Shown here: in pieces, positions 33,667-44,304 of the stretch
Numbering within the stretch: position 1 is the first letter of the stretch
Layout: each line of letters begins with the position of its first letter
Source: Phenylobacterium hankyongense
GTDB taxonomy: Bacteria; Pseudomonadota; Alphaproteobacteria; Caulobacterales; Caulobacteraceae
Reading direction: 5' to 3'
NCBI RefSeq assembly: GCF_003254505.1
Contig: NZ_QFYP01000001.1
Location: forward strand, 2,960,001 to 3,024,000
Length of the DNA stretch: 64,000 nucleotides
Made by a program: the position numbers and the translations under genes
Notes under the pieces: model-generated
What the model was told of the DNA's origin: nothing
Databases searched by the model: none
The model's input: the letters and a program-made list of their open reading frames with translations, nothing else

Positions 33667-35124
33667 CTAGGGCGCCGGACGCCAGCCACCGCCCAGCGAC
33701 TGGATCAGGGCGACGGCGGTGTTCTGTCGCTGGGCCGTCGCCTGGGCCAGGGCCCGCCGCGCCGCGTACGCCGCAGCCTGCGCGGTGACCACGTCCACGA
33801 AGCTCACCTGGCCGGCCTGGTAGCGGTTGGTCACCATCTGCTCAGCGGCGTCGGCCGCGGCGGAGGCGTCGCGGCGCAGGTCGTACTGGGCGGCCAGCAC
33901 CCGCGTCGCCACCAGCTGGTTCTCCACGTCCTGCAGGGCCGTCAGCACCGTCTGACGGTACTGGGCGACGGCCTGGTCATAGGCGGCGCGGGCCTCGGTC
34001 ACGCGCGCGCGCCGGGCTCCGAAGTCGAGCAATGTTTCGGCCGCGGAGGCGCCCATGCTCCATAGGGCGTTCGGCGCACTGATCAGCGCGCCGAGCTCCG
34101 TGCTGGCGAAGCCGTAGGATCCGGTGAGCGACAGGCTCGGGAAATAGGCGGCGACCTGCACGCCCACCTGTGCGTTGGCGGCCGCCATCCGGCGCTCGGC
34201 GGCGGCGATGTCGGGGCGCCGCTGGAGCAGGGTCGAGGGGACGCCGGGCGGTGTCTCCGGCACGGTCGACGTCCAGGCGGCGGTGGCCAGGCTGAAGTTC
34301 CCCGGGGCCTCGCCGACCAGCATGGCGATGGCGTGCTCATAGGTGGCCCGCGTCTGCTGTGTGCCCGCCAGATCGGCCAGGGCGTTGTCCAGCTGGGTCT
34401 GGGCCTGGAGGAGGTTGCTGCGCGGCGCAATGCCGGCGTTGTACTGGTTCTGGGAGATCTGCACCGTGCGCCGGTAGGAGGCGACCGTCGCCTGGTCGAG
34501 GGCCATTTCGGCCTCGGCCTCGCGCAGGCTGAAGTAGTTGGCGGCGAGCTCGCCTTGGGCCGCGAGCCGGGCGGCCGCGAGATCGGCGGCGCTGGCCTGG
34601 GCGTTGGCGCGGCTCGCCTCGATGGTGCGCCGGATGCGGCCCCAGATATCGGGCGCCCAGCTGGCGCCGAGGGTGACGCGGTAGGTGTTGCGCGCCGTGC
34701 CGCCGCTCGATCCGCCGCTGGTCGATCCGTCGGGATTGACGATGATGGCGCTGCCGCCGGCTCCGCTGCCGGACCGGGTGGCGCTGCCGCTGGTGTTGAC
34801 CGTCGGGAAGAGGGCGGCGCGCTGTTCGCTGACCAGGGCCCTCGCCTGACGATAGGCGGCCTCGGCGGCGATGATGTTCTGGTTCGAGACCTGCACCCGG
34901 GCCATCAGCCCGTTCAGGACCGGATCCCCGAACAAGGTCCACCAATCGCCACGCTCGAGGGCGTCCGCCGGGGCGGCGGGCGACCAGCCGGCGGCCTCCT
35001 TGAAGGTCGCGGACACCGGCGCGGAGGGACGCGCATAGTTCGGCCCCACTGCACAGCCGGCCACGGCGGCGCAGGTGAGGACGGTCAGGGGGGTTCGGGC
35101 GAGGCGCATCACGGCGTCCTTCAT
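33667..35124 (-). CDS. NodT-family outer-membrane efflux lipoprotein
   Basis: The 485-residue TolC-like channel starts at ATG 35124, overlapping the preceding RND gene by four bases. A signal peptide with lipobox precedes Cys (VAGCAVGPNY), then the family start (YARPSAPVSATFKEAAGW) and two helical repeats with conserved blocks (LRQARALVSEQRAALFP, RSNLLQAQTQLDNALADLAG, LEQRRPDIAAAERRMAAANA-like). It forms the outer-membrane end of the tripartite pump encoded by 35121-43127. Substrate unknown. Confidence 0.9.
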   Translation of the reverse strand: MKDAVMRLARTPLTVLTCAAVAGCAVGPNYARPSAPVSATFKEAAGWSPAAPADALERGDWWTLFGDPVLNGLMARVQVSNQNIIAAEAAYRQARALVSEQRAALFPTVNTSGSATRSGSGAGGSAIIVNPDGSTSGGSSGGTARNTYRVTLGASWAPDIWGRIRRTIEASRANAQASAADLAAARLAAQGELAANYFSLREAEAEMALDQATVASYRRTVQISQNQYNAGIAPRSNLLQAQTQLDNALADLAGTQQTRATYEHAIAMLVGEAPGNFSLATAAWTSTVPETPPGVPSTLLQRRPDIAAAERRMAAANAQVGVQVAAYFPSLSLTGSYGFASTELGALISAPNALWSMGASAAETLLDFGARRARVTEARAAYDQAVAQYRQTVLTALQDVENQLVATRVLAAQYDLRRDASAAADAAEQMVTNRYQAGQVSFVDVVTAQAAAYAARRALAQATAQRQNTAVALIQSLGGGWRPAP

Positions 35125-38100
35125 GCAGGCTGGACCTCTTCCTCGCCGCCGGCGCGGCTGAGGTAGCGCTCATCACGGTGACGGCGCAGGCGGTCGAGAT
35201 AGACGTAGACGACAGGGGTGGTGAGAAGGGTGAGCAGCTGGCTGGCGATCAGCCCGCCGATGATGGCCACGCCCAGCGGCCGGCGCAGCTCGGAGCCTTC
35301 GCCGAAGCCGATCGCCAGGGGCAGGGCGCCCAGGCCCGCCGCCAGGGTGGTCATCAGGATCGGCCTGAACCGCAGCATGCAGGCCTCGCGGACCGCCTCG
35401 GCGGCGCCGATGTCGCGCGAGCGCTGCGCCTCCAGCGCGAAGTCGATGATCAGGATGGCGTTCTTCTTGACGATCCCGATCAGCAGGAAGACCCCGATCA
35501 GGGCGATGATCGAGAATTCCATCTTGAAGATCAGCAGGGCCAGCACCGCGCCGACGCCCGCGGAGGGCAGGGTGGAAAGCACGGTGATGGGATGCACCAT
35601 GCTCTCGTAGAGCACGCCCAGGACGATGTAGATCGCCACCAGGGCCGCGGCGATCAGCGCCGGCTCCTGTTTCAGCTGGTCCTGGAAGCTGCGGGCGGTG
35701 CCCTGGAAGCTGCCGCGGACGTTGTTCGGCATGCCGATGTCGGCCTCCGCCTGGGCGATGGTCGCCTGGGCGTCGCTGAGGGAGGCGCCGGGCGCCAGGT
35801 TGAAGGAGACCGTTGTCGCAAGTTCGCCGTCCTGGTGGTTCACCGCCGCCGGCGTGGCGCGCTGGCTGAACTTGGCGATGGCGGTGAGCGGCACCATTCG
35901 CTGCACGGAGGTGTTGAGGGCGCTGCCGGTGGAGGGATCGCGTAGCGCCGGGTTGGCGACCGGCGCCGGGGTCGTGCTGGTGCTCGTCGTTGTGCTCGTG
36001 CTCGTGCCGGTGGCTGCGGCGGCCGTCGTCGTGCGGGTCGTGGCCGGCGCCGTCGTGGCCGCGATGGTCGGCGCAGTCGCGCCCACCGAGCCGCTGGCCG
36101 GCACATAGATCTGGCTCAGGGCGTCGGGGCTGCGCGTGAACGCGGGGGCCGCCTCCATGACCACGCTGTACTGGTTCAGGTCCTCGTAGATCGTGGCGGC
36201 CTGTCGCTGGCCGAAACTGTCGTAGAGGGCGTTGTCGACGTCACGGGCCGAGACGCCCAGGCGCGCGGCGCTGTCCCGGTTGACGTCGACGTAGGCCTCC
36301 ACCCCATTGTCCTGCTGGTCGGTGTTGACGTCGGTCATGGTCGGGCGGCCGTCCAGGGAGTCGGCCAGCTTTTGGGCCCACACCTTCAGGTCGGCGGCGT
36401 TGTCGCTCTTCAGCGTGTACTGATAGGTGGCGTTGGCCTGCCGGCCGCCCATCCGCACGTCCTGCTGCGGATTGAGGAACAGGCTCACGCCGGTCACGCG
36501 GGCGAGTTGGGGCCGCAGGCGGGCGATCACCTGCTGGCCGCCGTCCTTGCGCTGGGAGCGCGGCTTCAGGTCGACCGACAGGAAGCCGCCGCCGGCCCGC
36601 CCGCCGCCGGTGAAGCCGACCACCGTCGCCACCGCCGGGTCGCGCCGGATGATGTTCACCAGGGTCCTCATCTTCCGGCCCATCTCCTCGGAGGAGATGC
36701 TCTGGTCGGCGCGCAGGCCGCCGTTCAGCCGCCCCGAGTCCTGTTGCGGGAAGAAGCCCTTGGGGATGGCCATGTAGAGGTAGACGTTCAGGCCCACGAC
36801 GGCGATCAGGATCAGCATCACCAGCGGCTTGGCGGCGAGCGCCCAGTCGAGGCTGTGCCCATACATGCGCAGGATGCGGTCGAAACCGGCCTCGAAGAAG
36901 CGCGCGATCCGCCCGGGCTCGCGCTCGTCCGCCTTCGGACGCAGCAGGAGGGCGCACATCATCGGCGTGGTGGTCAGCGAGATCAGCAGCGAGATCAGCA
37001 CCGCCGCCGACAGCGTCACCGCGAATTCCCGGAACAGCCGCCCGACCTGGCCCCCCATGAACAGCAGGGGAATGAACACCGCGACCAGGGAGATGCTGAT
37101 CGACAGCACGGTAAAGCCGACTTCGCGGGCGCCCAACAGGGCCGCCTGGAAGCGATCCATGCCGTCCTCGAGATGGCGGCTGGTGTTCTCGAGCACCACG
37201 ATGGCGTCGTCGACCACGAACCCCGCGCCGACCGTCAGCGCCATTAGGCTGAGGTTGTTGAGGCTGAAGCCGAGCAGGTACATGACCCCGAAGGTGCCCA
37301 GCAGGGACACCACCGTGGCGACGGCCGGGATGATCGTCGCCCGCCCGCTGCGCAGGAAGGCGCTCACCACCAGCACCACCAGCACGACCGAGATCAGCAG
37401 CGTCACCTCGATCTCGCGCAACGAGGCGCGGATGCTGGTGGTGGCGTCGGAGGCGACCTGCAGCTTGATGTCGGCCGGCAGCTGGGCAGCGAGTTCCGGC
37501 ACGACGGCGCGGACGCTGTTCACGGTCTGGATGACGTTGGCGCCCGGCTGCTGCGTCACCAGGACGATGATCGACGGCTGGCCATTGAACAGGCCGAGCG
37601 TGCGGGTGTCGGCGACGCTGTCGATGACGCTGGCCACGTCCGCCAGGCGGATCGGCGCGCCGTTGCGGAAGGCCACCACCAGGTTGCGGTACTCGGCGGC
37701 CGTACGGCCTCCGGTGCTGGTGTAGATCTGGAAGCGCCGGCCGGCGTCCTCGACCGTGCCCTTCGGCCGGTTGGCGTTGGCCGACTGGATGGCGGCGCGG
37801 ACGTCCTCCAGGCTGACGCCGTAGCGGTTCAGCGCGAAGGGGGCGAGTTCCACACGCACCGCCGGCAACGAGCCGCCGCCGATCTCCACCTCGCCGACGC
37901 CGTCCACCTGCGACAGGCGTTGCTGGATGATGTTGGAGACCGCGTCGTAGATCTGGCCGGGCGTCTTGGTGTCGGAGGTCAGCGCCAGGATCACCACCGG
38001 CTGATCGGCGGCGTTGCGCTTGCGGTAGGTGGGGTTGCTGTGCAGCGTCGTGGGCAGGTCGATCCGCGCGGCGTTGATCGCCGCCTGAACTTCCCGCGCC

Positions 38101-38411
38101 GCGCCGTCGATGTTGCGGTTCAGGTCGAACTGCAGGCTGATGCGCGTCGAGCCATTGGAGCTGGACGAGGTGATCTCGTTGAGCCCGGCGATGGTCGCCA
38201 GCCGGCGCTCCAGCGGCGTGGCCACACTGGTGGCCATGGTGTCCGGGCTCGCGCCCGGCAGGTTGGCCGACACCGAGATCGCCGGATAGTCGACCTGCGG
38301 CAACGGCGCGACCGGCAGGACGAAGAAGCCCCCGATCCCGGCGAGCGCGATGCCCACCGTCAGCAGGACGGTGGCGATCGGCCTGCGGATGAAGGGGGCG
38401 GACAGGTTCAC
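35121..38411 (-). CDS. RND multidrug efflux pump, second subunit
   Basis: The 1096-residue protein has the twelve-helix RND layout, the proton-relay pair in TM4 ([11 protein letters not shown]), and two large periplasmic loops. It belongs to the HAE1/MdtC-like group. A Thr/Ser/Ala-rich low-complexity insertion (about residues 767-822, from [15 protein letters not shown] to SVQRM) makes it longer than the usual 1020-1040 residues. It starts overlapping the first pump gene (ATGA) and probably pairs with it in a heteromeric pump, as MdtB/MdtC do. Substrates unknown. Confidence 0.9.
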   Translation of the reverse strand: MNLSAPFIRRPIATVLLTVGIALAGIGGFFVLPVAPLPQVDYPAISVSANLPGASPDTMATSVATPLERRLATIAGLNEITSSSSNGSTRISLQFDLNRNIDGAAREVQAAINAARIDLPTTLHSNPTYRKRNAADQPVVILALTSDTKTPGQIYDAVSNIIQQRLSQVDGVGEVEIGGGSLPAVRVELAPFALNRYGVSLEDVRAAIQSANANRPKGTVEDAGRRFQIYTSTGGRTAAEYRNLVVAFRNGAPIRLADVASVIDSVADTRTLGLFNGQPSIIVLVTQQPGANVIQTVNSVRAVVPELAAQLPADIKLQVASDATTSIRASLREIEVTLLISVVLVVLVVSAFLRSGRATIIPAVATVVSLLGTFGVMYLLGFSLNNLSLMALTVGAGFVVDDAIVVLENTSRHLEDGMDRFQAALLGAREVGFTVLSISISLVAVFIPLLFMGGQVGRLFREFAVTLSAAVLISLLISLTTTPMMCALLLRPKADEREPGRIARFFEAGFDRILRMYGHSLDWALAAKPLVMLILIAVVGLNVYLYMAIPKGFFPQQDSGRLNGGLRADQSISSEEMGRKMRTLVNIIRRDPAVATVVGFTGGGRAGGGFLSVDLKPRSQRKDGGQQVIARLRPQLARVTGVSLFLNPQQDVRMGGRQANATYQYTLKSDNAADLKVWAQKLADSLDGRPTMTDVNTDQQDNGVEAYVDVNRDSAARLGVSARDVDNALYDSFGQRQAATIYEDLNQYSVVMEAAPAFTRSPDALSQIYVPASGSVGATAPTIAATTAPATTRTTTAAAATGTSTSTTTSTSTTPAPVANPALRDPSTGSALNTSVQRMVPLTAIAKFSQRATPAAVNHQDGELATTVSFNLAPGASLSDAQATIAQAEADIGMPNNVRGSFQGTARSFQDQLKQEPALIAAALVAIYIVLGVLYESMVHPITVLSTLPSAGVGAVLALLIFKMEFSIIALIGVFLLIGIVKKNAILIIDFALEAQRSRDIGAAEAVREACMLRFRPILMTTLAAGLGALPLAIGFGEGSELRRPLGVAIIGGLIASQLLTLLTTPVVYVYLDRLRRHRDERYLSRAGGEEEVQPA

Positions 38412-41400
38412 GTCGCCGGCTCCGGGTCGGGCTCGCCCTCCGCCGCCCCGGTGCGGAGCTTGCGCGGCGCGAGCCGGTCGAAGGCCAGGTAGACCACCGG
38501 CGTGGTGAACATGGTCAGCAGCTGGCTGACGATCAGCCCGCCGAAGATGGCGATGCCGAGGGGCCGCCGGAGCTCCGCGCCCATGCCCATGCCCAGCATC
38601 AGCGGGATCGCCGCGAACAGCGCGGCCAGCGTGGTCATCAGGATCGGCCGGAAGCGCAGCAGGGCCGCCTGGTGGATCGCCTCGCGCGGGCTCTTTCCCT
38701 GCTCGCGCTCGGCGTCGATGGCGAAGTCGATCATCATGATCGCGTTCTTCTTCACGATCCCGATCAGCAGGATGATGCCGATGATGCCGATGACCCCGAG
38801 GTCATTGCCGGTGACCATCAAGGCCAGCAGCGCGCCGACGCCGGCCGAGGGCAGGGTGGAGAGGATCGTCAGCGGGTGGATGTAGCTCTCGTAGAGCACG
38901 CCCAGCACGATGTAGACGCAGACCACCGCCGCCAGGATCAGCCACAGCTGGTTGGTGAGCGAGCGCTGATAGGCGCCGGCCGCGCCCAGGAAGGTCATCG
39001 AGATCCCGTTCGGCTGGCCTATCTTCTGCGCCGCGGCGCGGACTTCCGTCACCGCCGCGCCCAGCGACACCCCCGGCTGGGTGTCGAAGCCGACGGTGGC
39101 GGCGGGGAACTGGGCCACGTGGCTCACCTGCAGCGGCGCGGTCTGCTCGCGGATCGTGGCGACCGCGCTCAGCGGCGTGGAGCCGCCGGTCGCCTGCAGT
39201 TGGACCGCGCCCAGCGTCTGCGGCGTGGCGTCTTCCCGCCGCGCCTCGAGGATCACCCGGTACTGGTTGGTCTCCGTGAAGATGGTCGAGACGATACGTT
39301 GCCCGAAGGCGCTGTAGAGGGCGTCGTCGATCGTCGACGGTGTGATCGACAGCCGCGCGGCGGTGTCGCGGTCGATGTCGACATAGGCCGCGAGGCCCCG
39401 GTCGCTGGCGCCTGAGACGACGTTGCGCACCTTGCGGCTGTTGGCGAGTTGCGCGGCCAGCTTGTCGGCCCAGGCGTTCACCTGGGCGGTGTTGGAGCCC
39501 TCGATCGAGACCCGGTACAGGGTGGGGCCGGACTCCGCGTCGACGGTCAGGTCCTGGGTGGGCTGCAGGTAGAGGTCGATGCCGGCCACCTTGGCGACCC
39601 GATCGCGCAGCCGCTGCATCAGCTTCTCCTGCGAGCCGTGGTGCGGCTTCAGGTTGATGAGCAGGTCGCCGGTGTGCAGCATCGCGTTGTTGGCGGCGTC
39701 GACGCCGACGAAGGAGCTCACGCTGTCGACGTCGGGATCGGCCAGCACGGCGTTGACCGCCGCCTGCTGCAGCTGCGCCATCCGCGCGTAGGAGACGGTC
39801 TGCGACGCCTGGGTGCGGCCTTGCAGCTGACCGGTGTCCTGGACCGGAAACAGCCCCTTGGGGATCACCACGTAGAGCAGCACGGTGAAGGCGAAGGTGG
39901 CGATCGCCACCAGCAGGGTCGCCGCCTGCCGGTCGAGCACCCAGTTGAGCGCTCGGTCGTAGCGGTCGATCAGCTTGTCGAACATCGCCTTGCTGCGGGC
40001 GCCGATGGTCCCGGGCCGCGCCAGATCCTCCCGCTTCAGCCAGCGGGCTGACATCATCGGCGTCAGCGTCAGCGAGACCACGGCGGAGATCAGGATGGTG
40101 ATCGCCAGGGTGATGGCGAACTCGCGGAACAGCCGGCCCACCACGTCGCCCATGAACAGCAGCGGGATCAGCACCGCGATCAGCGAAACCGTCAGCGATA
40201 TGATCGTGAAGCCGATCTGCCGGGCGCCCTTCAGCGCCGCCTCGAACGGCGCCTCCCCCTCCTCGATGTGGCGGGAGATGTTCTCGATCATGACGATGGC
40301 GTCGTCGACCACGAAGCCGGTGGCGATGGTCAGGGCCATCAGGCTCAGGTTGTTGAGGCTGAAGCCCAGCAGGTAGGTGATGCCGCAGGTGCCGATCAGC
40401 GAGATCGGCACGGCCAGGCCGGCGATGACCGTGGCGCGCAGGCTGTGCAGGAAGAAGAAGATCACCAGCACCACCAGGGCGACCGCCACCAGCAGCTCCA
40501 CCTCCACGTCGCTGACCGAGGCGCGGATGCCGGTGGTGCGGTCGCTGAGCACCGTCACCTTCAGCTGCGGCGGCAGGGAGGCCATCAGGTCCGGCAGCTG
40601 CGCCTTGATGGCGTCGACCGTCTTGATGACGTTCGCGCCCGGCTGCCGCTGGACGTTGAGGATGATGGCCGGCGTGCGGTTGGCCCAGGCGCCGAGCTTC
40701 ACGTTCTCCGCGCCCTGGACCACCGTGGCGATGTCCGACAGCCGGACGGAGCCGCCGTTGCGGCTGGCGACGATGAGGTTGCGGTAGTCGTCGGCGGTCA
40801 GCAGCTGGTCGTTGGCGTTGATCGTGTAGCTGCGCGTCGGGCCGTCGAAGCTGCCCTTGGCGGTGTTGGCGTTGGCTGCGCTGATGGCGTTGCGCACCGA
40901 GGTCAGGGTGAGGCCGAACGAGGCCAGGGAGCGGGTGTCCACCTGGATGCGCATGGCCGGCCGCTGGCCGCCGCTCAACGTCACCAGGCCGACGCCGGAG
41001 ACCTGGCTGATCTTCTGGGCCATCCGGGTGTCGACGAGGTTCTGCACGTCGGTCAGCGGCATGGTGTCGGAGGTGATGGCGAGCGTGAGGACCGGGGCGT
41101 CGGCCGGATTCACCTTGGCGTAGACCGGCGGCGCCGGCAGGTCCGCAGGCAGCAGGTTGCCGCCGGCGTTGATCGCCGCCTGCACTTCCTGCTCGGCTAC
41201 GTCGAGACTTTCCCCAAGATTGAACTGTAGCGTGACGATGGAAGCCCCGGCCGAGCTCACCGAGCTCATGCGGTCGAGGCCCGACATCTGTCCGAACTGC
41301 CGCTCCAGCGGCGCGGTGACGGTCTGGGCCATCACCTCGGGGCTGGCGCCCGGATAGAGCGTCTGCACCTGGATGGTGGGGTAGTCGACTTCCGGCAGGG

Positions 41401-41506
41401 CCGAGAGCGGCAGCAGGCGGAAGCCCACCAGGCCGCCCAGGACGATCGCCGCCATCAGGAGGGCGGTCGCCACCGGGCGCATAATGAAGGGACGCGACGG
41501 GTTCAT
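38408..41506 (-). CDS. RND multidrug efflux pump, first subunit
   Basis: The 1032-residue HAE1/MdtB-like transporter has [25 protein letters not shown] as its N-terminal helix (shortened here), the relay [11 protein letters not shown] and the usual two periplasmic loops. The normal length contrasts with the longer partner pump downstream. The start at 41506 follows the adaptor stop at 41535 by 28 bases. Confidence 0.92.
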   Translation of the reverse strand: MNPSRPFIMRPVATALLMAAIVLGGLVGFRLLPLSALPEVDYPTIQVQTLYPGASPEVMAQTVTAPLERQFGQMSGLDRMSSVSSAGASIVTLQFNLGESLDVAEQEVQAAINAGGNLLPADLPAPPVYAKVNPADAPVLTLAITSDTMPLTDVQNLVDTRMAQKISQVSGVGLVTLSGGQRPAMRIQVDTRSLASFGLTLTSVRNAISAANANTAKGSFDGPTRSYTINANDQLLTADDYRNLIVASRNGGSVRLSDIATVVQGAENVKLGAWANRTPAIILNVQRQPGANVIKTVDAIKAQLPDLMASLPPQLKVTVLSDRTTGIRASVSDVEVELLVAVALVVLVIFFFLHSLRATVIAGLAVPISLIGTCGITYLLGFSLNNLSLMALTIATGFVVDDAIVMIENISRHIEEGEAPFEAALKGARQIGFTIISLTVSLIAVLIPLLFMGDVVGRLFREFAITLAITILISAVVSLTLTPMMSARWLKREDLARPGTIGARSKAMFDKLIDRYDRALNWVLDRQAATLLVAIATFAFTVLLYVVIPKGLFPVQDTGQLQGRTQASQTVSYARMAQLQQAAVNAVLADPDVDSVSSFVGVDAANNAMLHTGDLLINLKPHHGSQEKLMQRLRDRVAKVAGIDLYLQPTQDLTVDAESGPTLYRVSIEGSNTAQVNAWADKLAAQLANSRKVRNVVSGASDRGLAAYVDIDRDTAARLSITPSTIDDALYSAFGQRIVSTIFTETNQYRVILEARREDATPQTLGAVQLQATGGSTPLSAVATIREQTAPLQVSHVAQFPAATVGFDTQPGVSLGAAVTEVRAAAQKIGQPNGISMTFLGAAGAYQRSLTNQLWLILAAVVCVYIVLGVLYESYIHPLTILSTLPSAGVGALLALMVTGNDLGVIGIIGIILLIGIVKKNAIMMIDFAIDAEREQGKSPREAIHQAALLRFRPILMTTLAALFAAIPLMLGMGMGAELRRPLGIAIFGGLIVSQLLTMFTTPVVYLAFDRLAPRKLRTGAAEGEPDPEPAT

Positions 41507-41534
41507 GTGCGTGGACCGGCCAGGCCTCGGGGGC

Positions 41535-43127
41535 TCACGCGCCGGGCCCGGCGCCGCCGCCGCCGCCGCCGGCCGGCCCGCGGCGCGGCATCTTGGCCAT
41601 GGCGTCCTTGCACGGCGCGCTCAGCTTGTCGGCGTTGGTGCGCAGGCACATGTTCAGCTCGCGCCCCTGCTGGCCGGCGCAGAGCGTCTTCGCGTCCGCC
41701 GCGCAGGCTTGCATCATGGCCTGCCGCGCCGCCTGCATCGCCGGGTTCGGAGCGCCGCCGCCCATCCCGCCGCCACCCTGGGCGGCCTGGGGCGCAGCGC
41801 CCGGCGCATTGGCTGCAGGCTGATCGCCGCCGCCAGCCGCAACGCCGCCACCGGCTCCGCCCGCGCCGCCGCCCTGGCCTGGCCGGCGGTGGCGGCCACG
41901 ACCGCGGCCCCCGCCTTGCGGCATCGGCTTGTCGCCCGGCAGCATGACGCGGGCGCCTTCGGTGAGGCGGTCGCCGCCTTCGGTGATGACCCGCTCGCCG
42001 ACCTGCAGTCCCTGGACGATGCTGACCGTGGTGGGGGTCCCGGGCCCGCGCACCACCTTGCGCATGGTCACCGTCTTGTCGGGGTTCAGTTTCCAGACGA
42101 AGTCGCCGTCCGCGCCCGTGCGCACGGCCGTCACCGGCACGACCACCGCGCCGCGCAGGTTCTGAAGGTTGACCCGCACGTTGACGAACTGGTTCGGGAA
42201 CAGGCGGCCCGCGGCGTTGGGGAACCGCGCCTTGGCCCGGACCGTGCCGGTGGTGGTGTCGACCTGGTTGTCCAAGGTCGAGAAGACGCCCTGGTCGAGA
42301 TTGATCGTCTTGGTGCGGTCGAAGGCGGTGACCGGCAGGGTCGCCTGGGCGGACTGCGCCTGAAGGCGAGGGACCTCGTCCTGCGGGATCGTGAACTCCA
42401 CGTCGATGGGATTGATCTGGGTGATCACCACGATGCCGGCGGCGGAACCGGCGCCGATATAGTTGCCGACGTCGATGACCCGCAGGCCGACGCGGCCGCT
42501 CACCGGGGCGACGACGCGGCTGAAGCCGAGATTGAGGCGCGCGGTGCCGACCGCGGCGCGATCGGTGGTGACGGTGCCCTCCAGCTGCTTGACCAGGGCC
42601 GCCTGGGTATCGACGTCCTGCCGGGCGATGGAGTCCTGCGCCAGCAGGGTCTGGTCGCGCTGCAGGAGAAGGCGGGCATTGGTCAGCTGCGCCTCGTCGC
42701 GGGCCTGCTGACCCTGCGCCTGCAGGAGCGCCATCTGCAGCGGCCGCGGGTCGATGATCGCCAGCGCCTGGCCCTTGCGGACCATCTGGCCCTCGCGGAA
42801 CAGGATCTGGGTGATGGTTCCGGACACCTGCGGGCTCACCGTGACCGTAGCGGCGGGCGTCACCGTCCCGAGGCCGTCGATGGTGACCGGGATGTCCGCC
42901 TGGCTCGCGGCGGCGACGCCGACGGTGGTCGCGGGCCGTCCGCCGCGCCCGCCCGGTCCGCCGCGCCCGCCGCCCGGGCCCCCGGCGCTGCTGTTGTGGA
43001 CGAGGGTCACCGCCAGCCAGATCACGGCGGCGATGGCCACCAGCACCAGGAGGCCGATCACCACGCGGCGTCCCGGACGCCGCGTGCTCTCAACCGAGAG
43101 GTTTCGTGCTTTCGCGCGAACGTCCAT
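41535..43127 (-). CDS. RND periplasmic adaptor with extra cysteine-rich tail
   Basis: ATG 43127 ([11 protein letters not shown]) is preferred because AGGAGG precedes it at a normal distance; ATG 43130 is adjacent and the frame opens further upstream. The 530 residues have a signal-anchor helix ([19 protein letters not shown]), lipoyl and hairpin domains, and the beta-barrel of MdtA/HlyD adaptors. Unusually, residues about 405-530 add a Gly/Ala-rich linker and a module with four cysteines (at about 475, 483, 494, 506) in the C-x7-C-x10-C-x11-C pattern of the cysteine-rich repeat family, with CL....LS..C. The tail should lie in the periplasm. It leads the pump operon. Confidence 0.88.
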   Translation of the reverse strand: MDVRAKARNLSVESTRRPGRRVVIGLLVLVAIAAVIWLAVTLVHNSSAGGPGGGRGGPGGRGGRPATTVGVAAASQADIPVTIDGLGTVTPAATVTVSPQVSGTITQILFREGQMVRKGQALAIIDPRPLQMALLQAQGQQARDEAQLTNARLLLQRDQTLLAQDSIARQDVDTQAALVKQLEGTVTTDRAAVGTARLNLGFSRVVAPVSGRVGLRVIDVGNYIGAGSAAGIVVITQINPIDVEFTIPQDEVPRLQAQSAQATLPVTAFDRTKTINLDQGVFSTLDNQVDTTTGTVRAKARFPNAAGRLFPNQFVNVRVNLQNLRGAVVVPVTAVRTGADGDFVWKLNPDKTVTMRKVVRGPGTPTTVSIVQGLQVGERVITEGGDRLTEGARVMLPGDKPMPQGGGRGRGRHRRPGQGGGAGGAGGGVAAGGGDQPAANAPGAAPQAAQGGGGMGGGAPNPAMQAARQAMMQACAADAKTLCAGQQGRELNMCLRTNADKLSAPCKDAMAKMPRRGPAGGGGGGAGPGA

Positions 43128-43411
43128 CATTCCTCCTGGGGTGACCTGCAGGCCGCGGTGACCGTCAGCGCAAGCTTTGCCACAACGGCCCTGTAGCCCC
43201 CGCCGTTCCATCGCCGAGTCCCGACACGGCGGCGGAGGCTGTTCTCTTTAGGCGGCGACTAGAACCGAGCGATGTCTTCGTCTTTCGCTATTGCGTCAAG
43301 GTCGTCGCATTCTGACATGCGCCGCCACGCGACCACGGCTGGGTGTCGGGCGGGGCATGCCCGCTGGCCTTGCGGCGCGCCGCGGCTCATCCTACGGAGC
43401 GGCGGCGGGGG

Positions 43412-44113
43412 ATGATGGCGAAGGCGAACGGCAACCAGGCGGGCACGCCGCGCGGGCGGCGGCCGAAGGGGCAGGGCCCGGACCTGCGCGAGGCGATTCT
43501 CAACGCCGCCGAAGGACTGTTCTCCCGTCACGGGTTCTATGGCGTGACAGTGCGCCAGGTGGCGGCCGAGGCCGGCGTCGACACCGCCCTGATCCACTAC
43601 TACTTCGGCGCCAAGCGCGAACTGTTCGACTCGGTGTTCGCCCGTCGGGCCGAGATCCTGAACGAAGCGCGGCTGGGGGCCATGCGCGCCTATCAGGCCG
43701 CCCAGCCCGACAGCATGACGGTCGAGGGCGTGATCGAGGCGTTCATCGGACCCCTGGTCGACCTCTCGATGACCGACGATCCGCACTGGAAGAATTATTT
43801 TCGGCTGGTGGCGCTGGTGAACAACACGCCGGACTGGGGCGGGGAGACCATGCACCGGTACTTCGATCCGGTCGTCCACCGGCTGATCGACGCGCTCAAG
43901 GCCGCCATGCCGGACGCCGAGATCCGCGACCTCTACTGGTGCTACCAGTTCCTCACCGGCTCGATGATGCTGGCGCTCTCCGAGACCGGCCGGATCGACC
44001 AGCTCTCCGATGGCCTGTGCCGCTCCAGCGACATGCAGGCGGTCCGCGCCCGGCTCTTCGCCTACTGCGCCGCAGGCATCCAGGAAGTCGTTCGGCGGCA
44101 CCCGGAGGCCTGA
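43412..44113 (+). CDS. TetR-family regulator of the efflux operon
   Basis: The 233-residue protein starts at ATG 43412 (the frame opens at 43343). The N-terminal DNA-binding helix-turn-helix reads LREAILNAAEGLFSRHGFYG, VRQVAAEAGVDTALIHYYF, the TetR signature; the rest is a helical ligand domain. It is divergent from the adaptor gene (284-base spacing), so it probably represses the efflux operon; no operator could be recognised. Confidence 0.85.
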   Translation: MMAKANGNQAGTPRGRRPKGQGPDLREAILNAAEGLFSRHGFYGVTVRQVAAEAGVDTALIHYYFGAKRELFDSVFARRAEILNEARLGAMRAYQAAQPDSMTVEGVIEAFIGPLVDLSMTDDPHWKNYFRLVALVNNTPDWGGETMHRYFDPVVHRLIDALKAAMPDAEIRDLYWCYQFLTGSMMLALSETGRIDQLSDGLCRSSDMQAVRARLFAYCAAGIQEVVRRHPEA

Positions 44114-44304
44114 GTTTCAGCCGTATTTCAAAAGCGGCACTGTGGCGCAAATTCATCACATGAGCAGAAACAACACAGCCGGAGCCTCCCGTGCTGGCGC
44201 CGCGCACCCGAATGGCGGCACATAGCCGGTAATTCGCCTGACGGTGAAATGTAGCGCCAGCCCTCGCGCCATGGGGGACGTGGCCGGCGCACGGGGAGGA
44301 AACT

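Noticed and set aside
43259..44101. 280-codon minus-strand frame opposite the TetR gene
   Set aside because: Shadow frame; the plus strand has a clear TetR helix-turn-helix.
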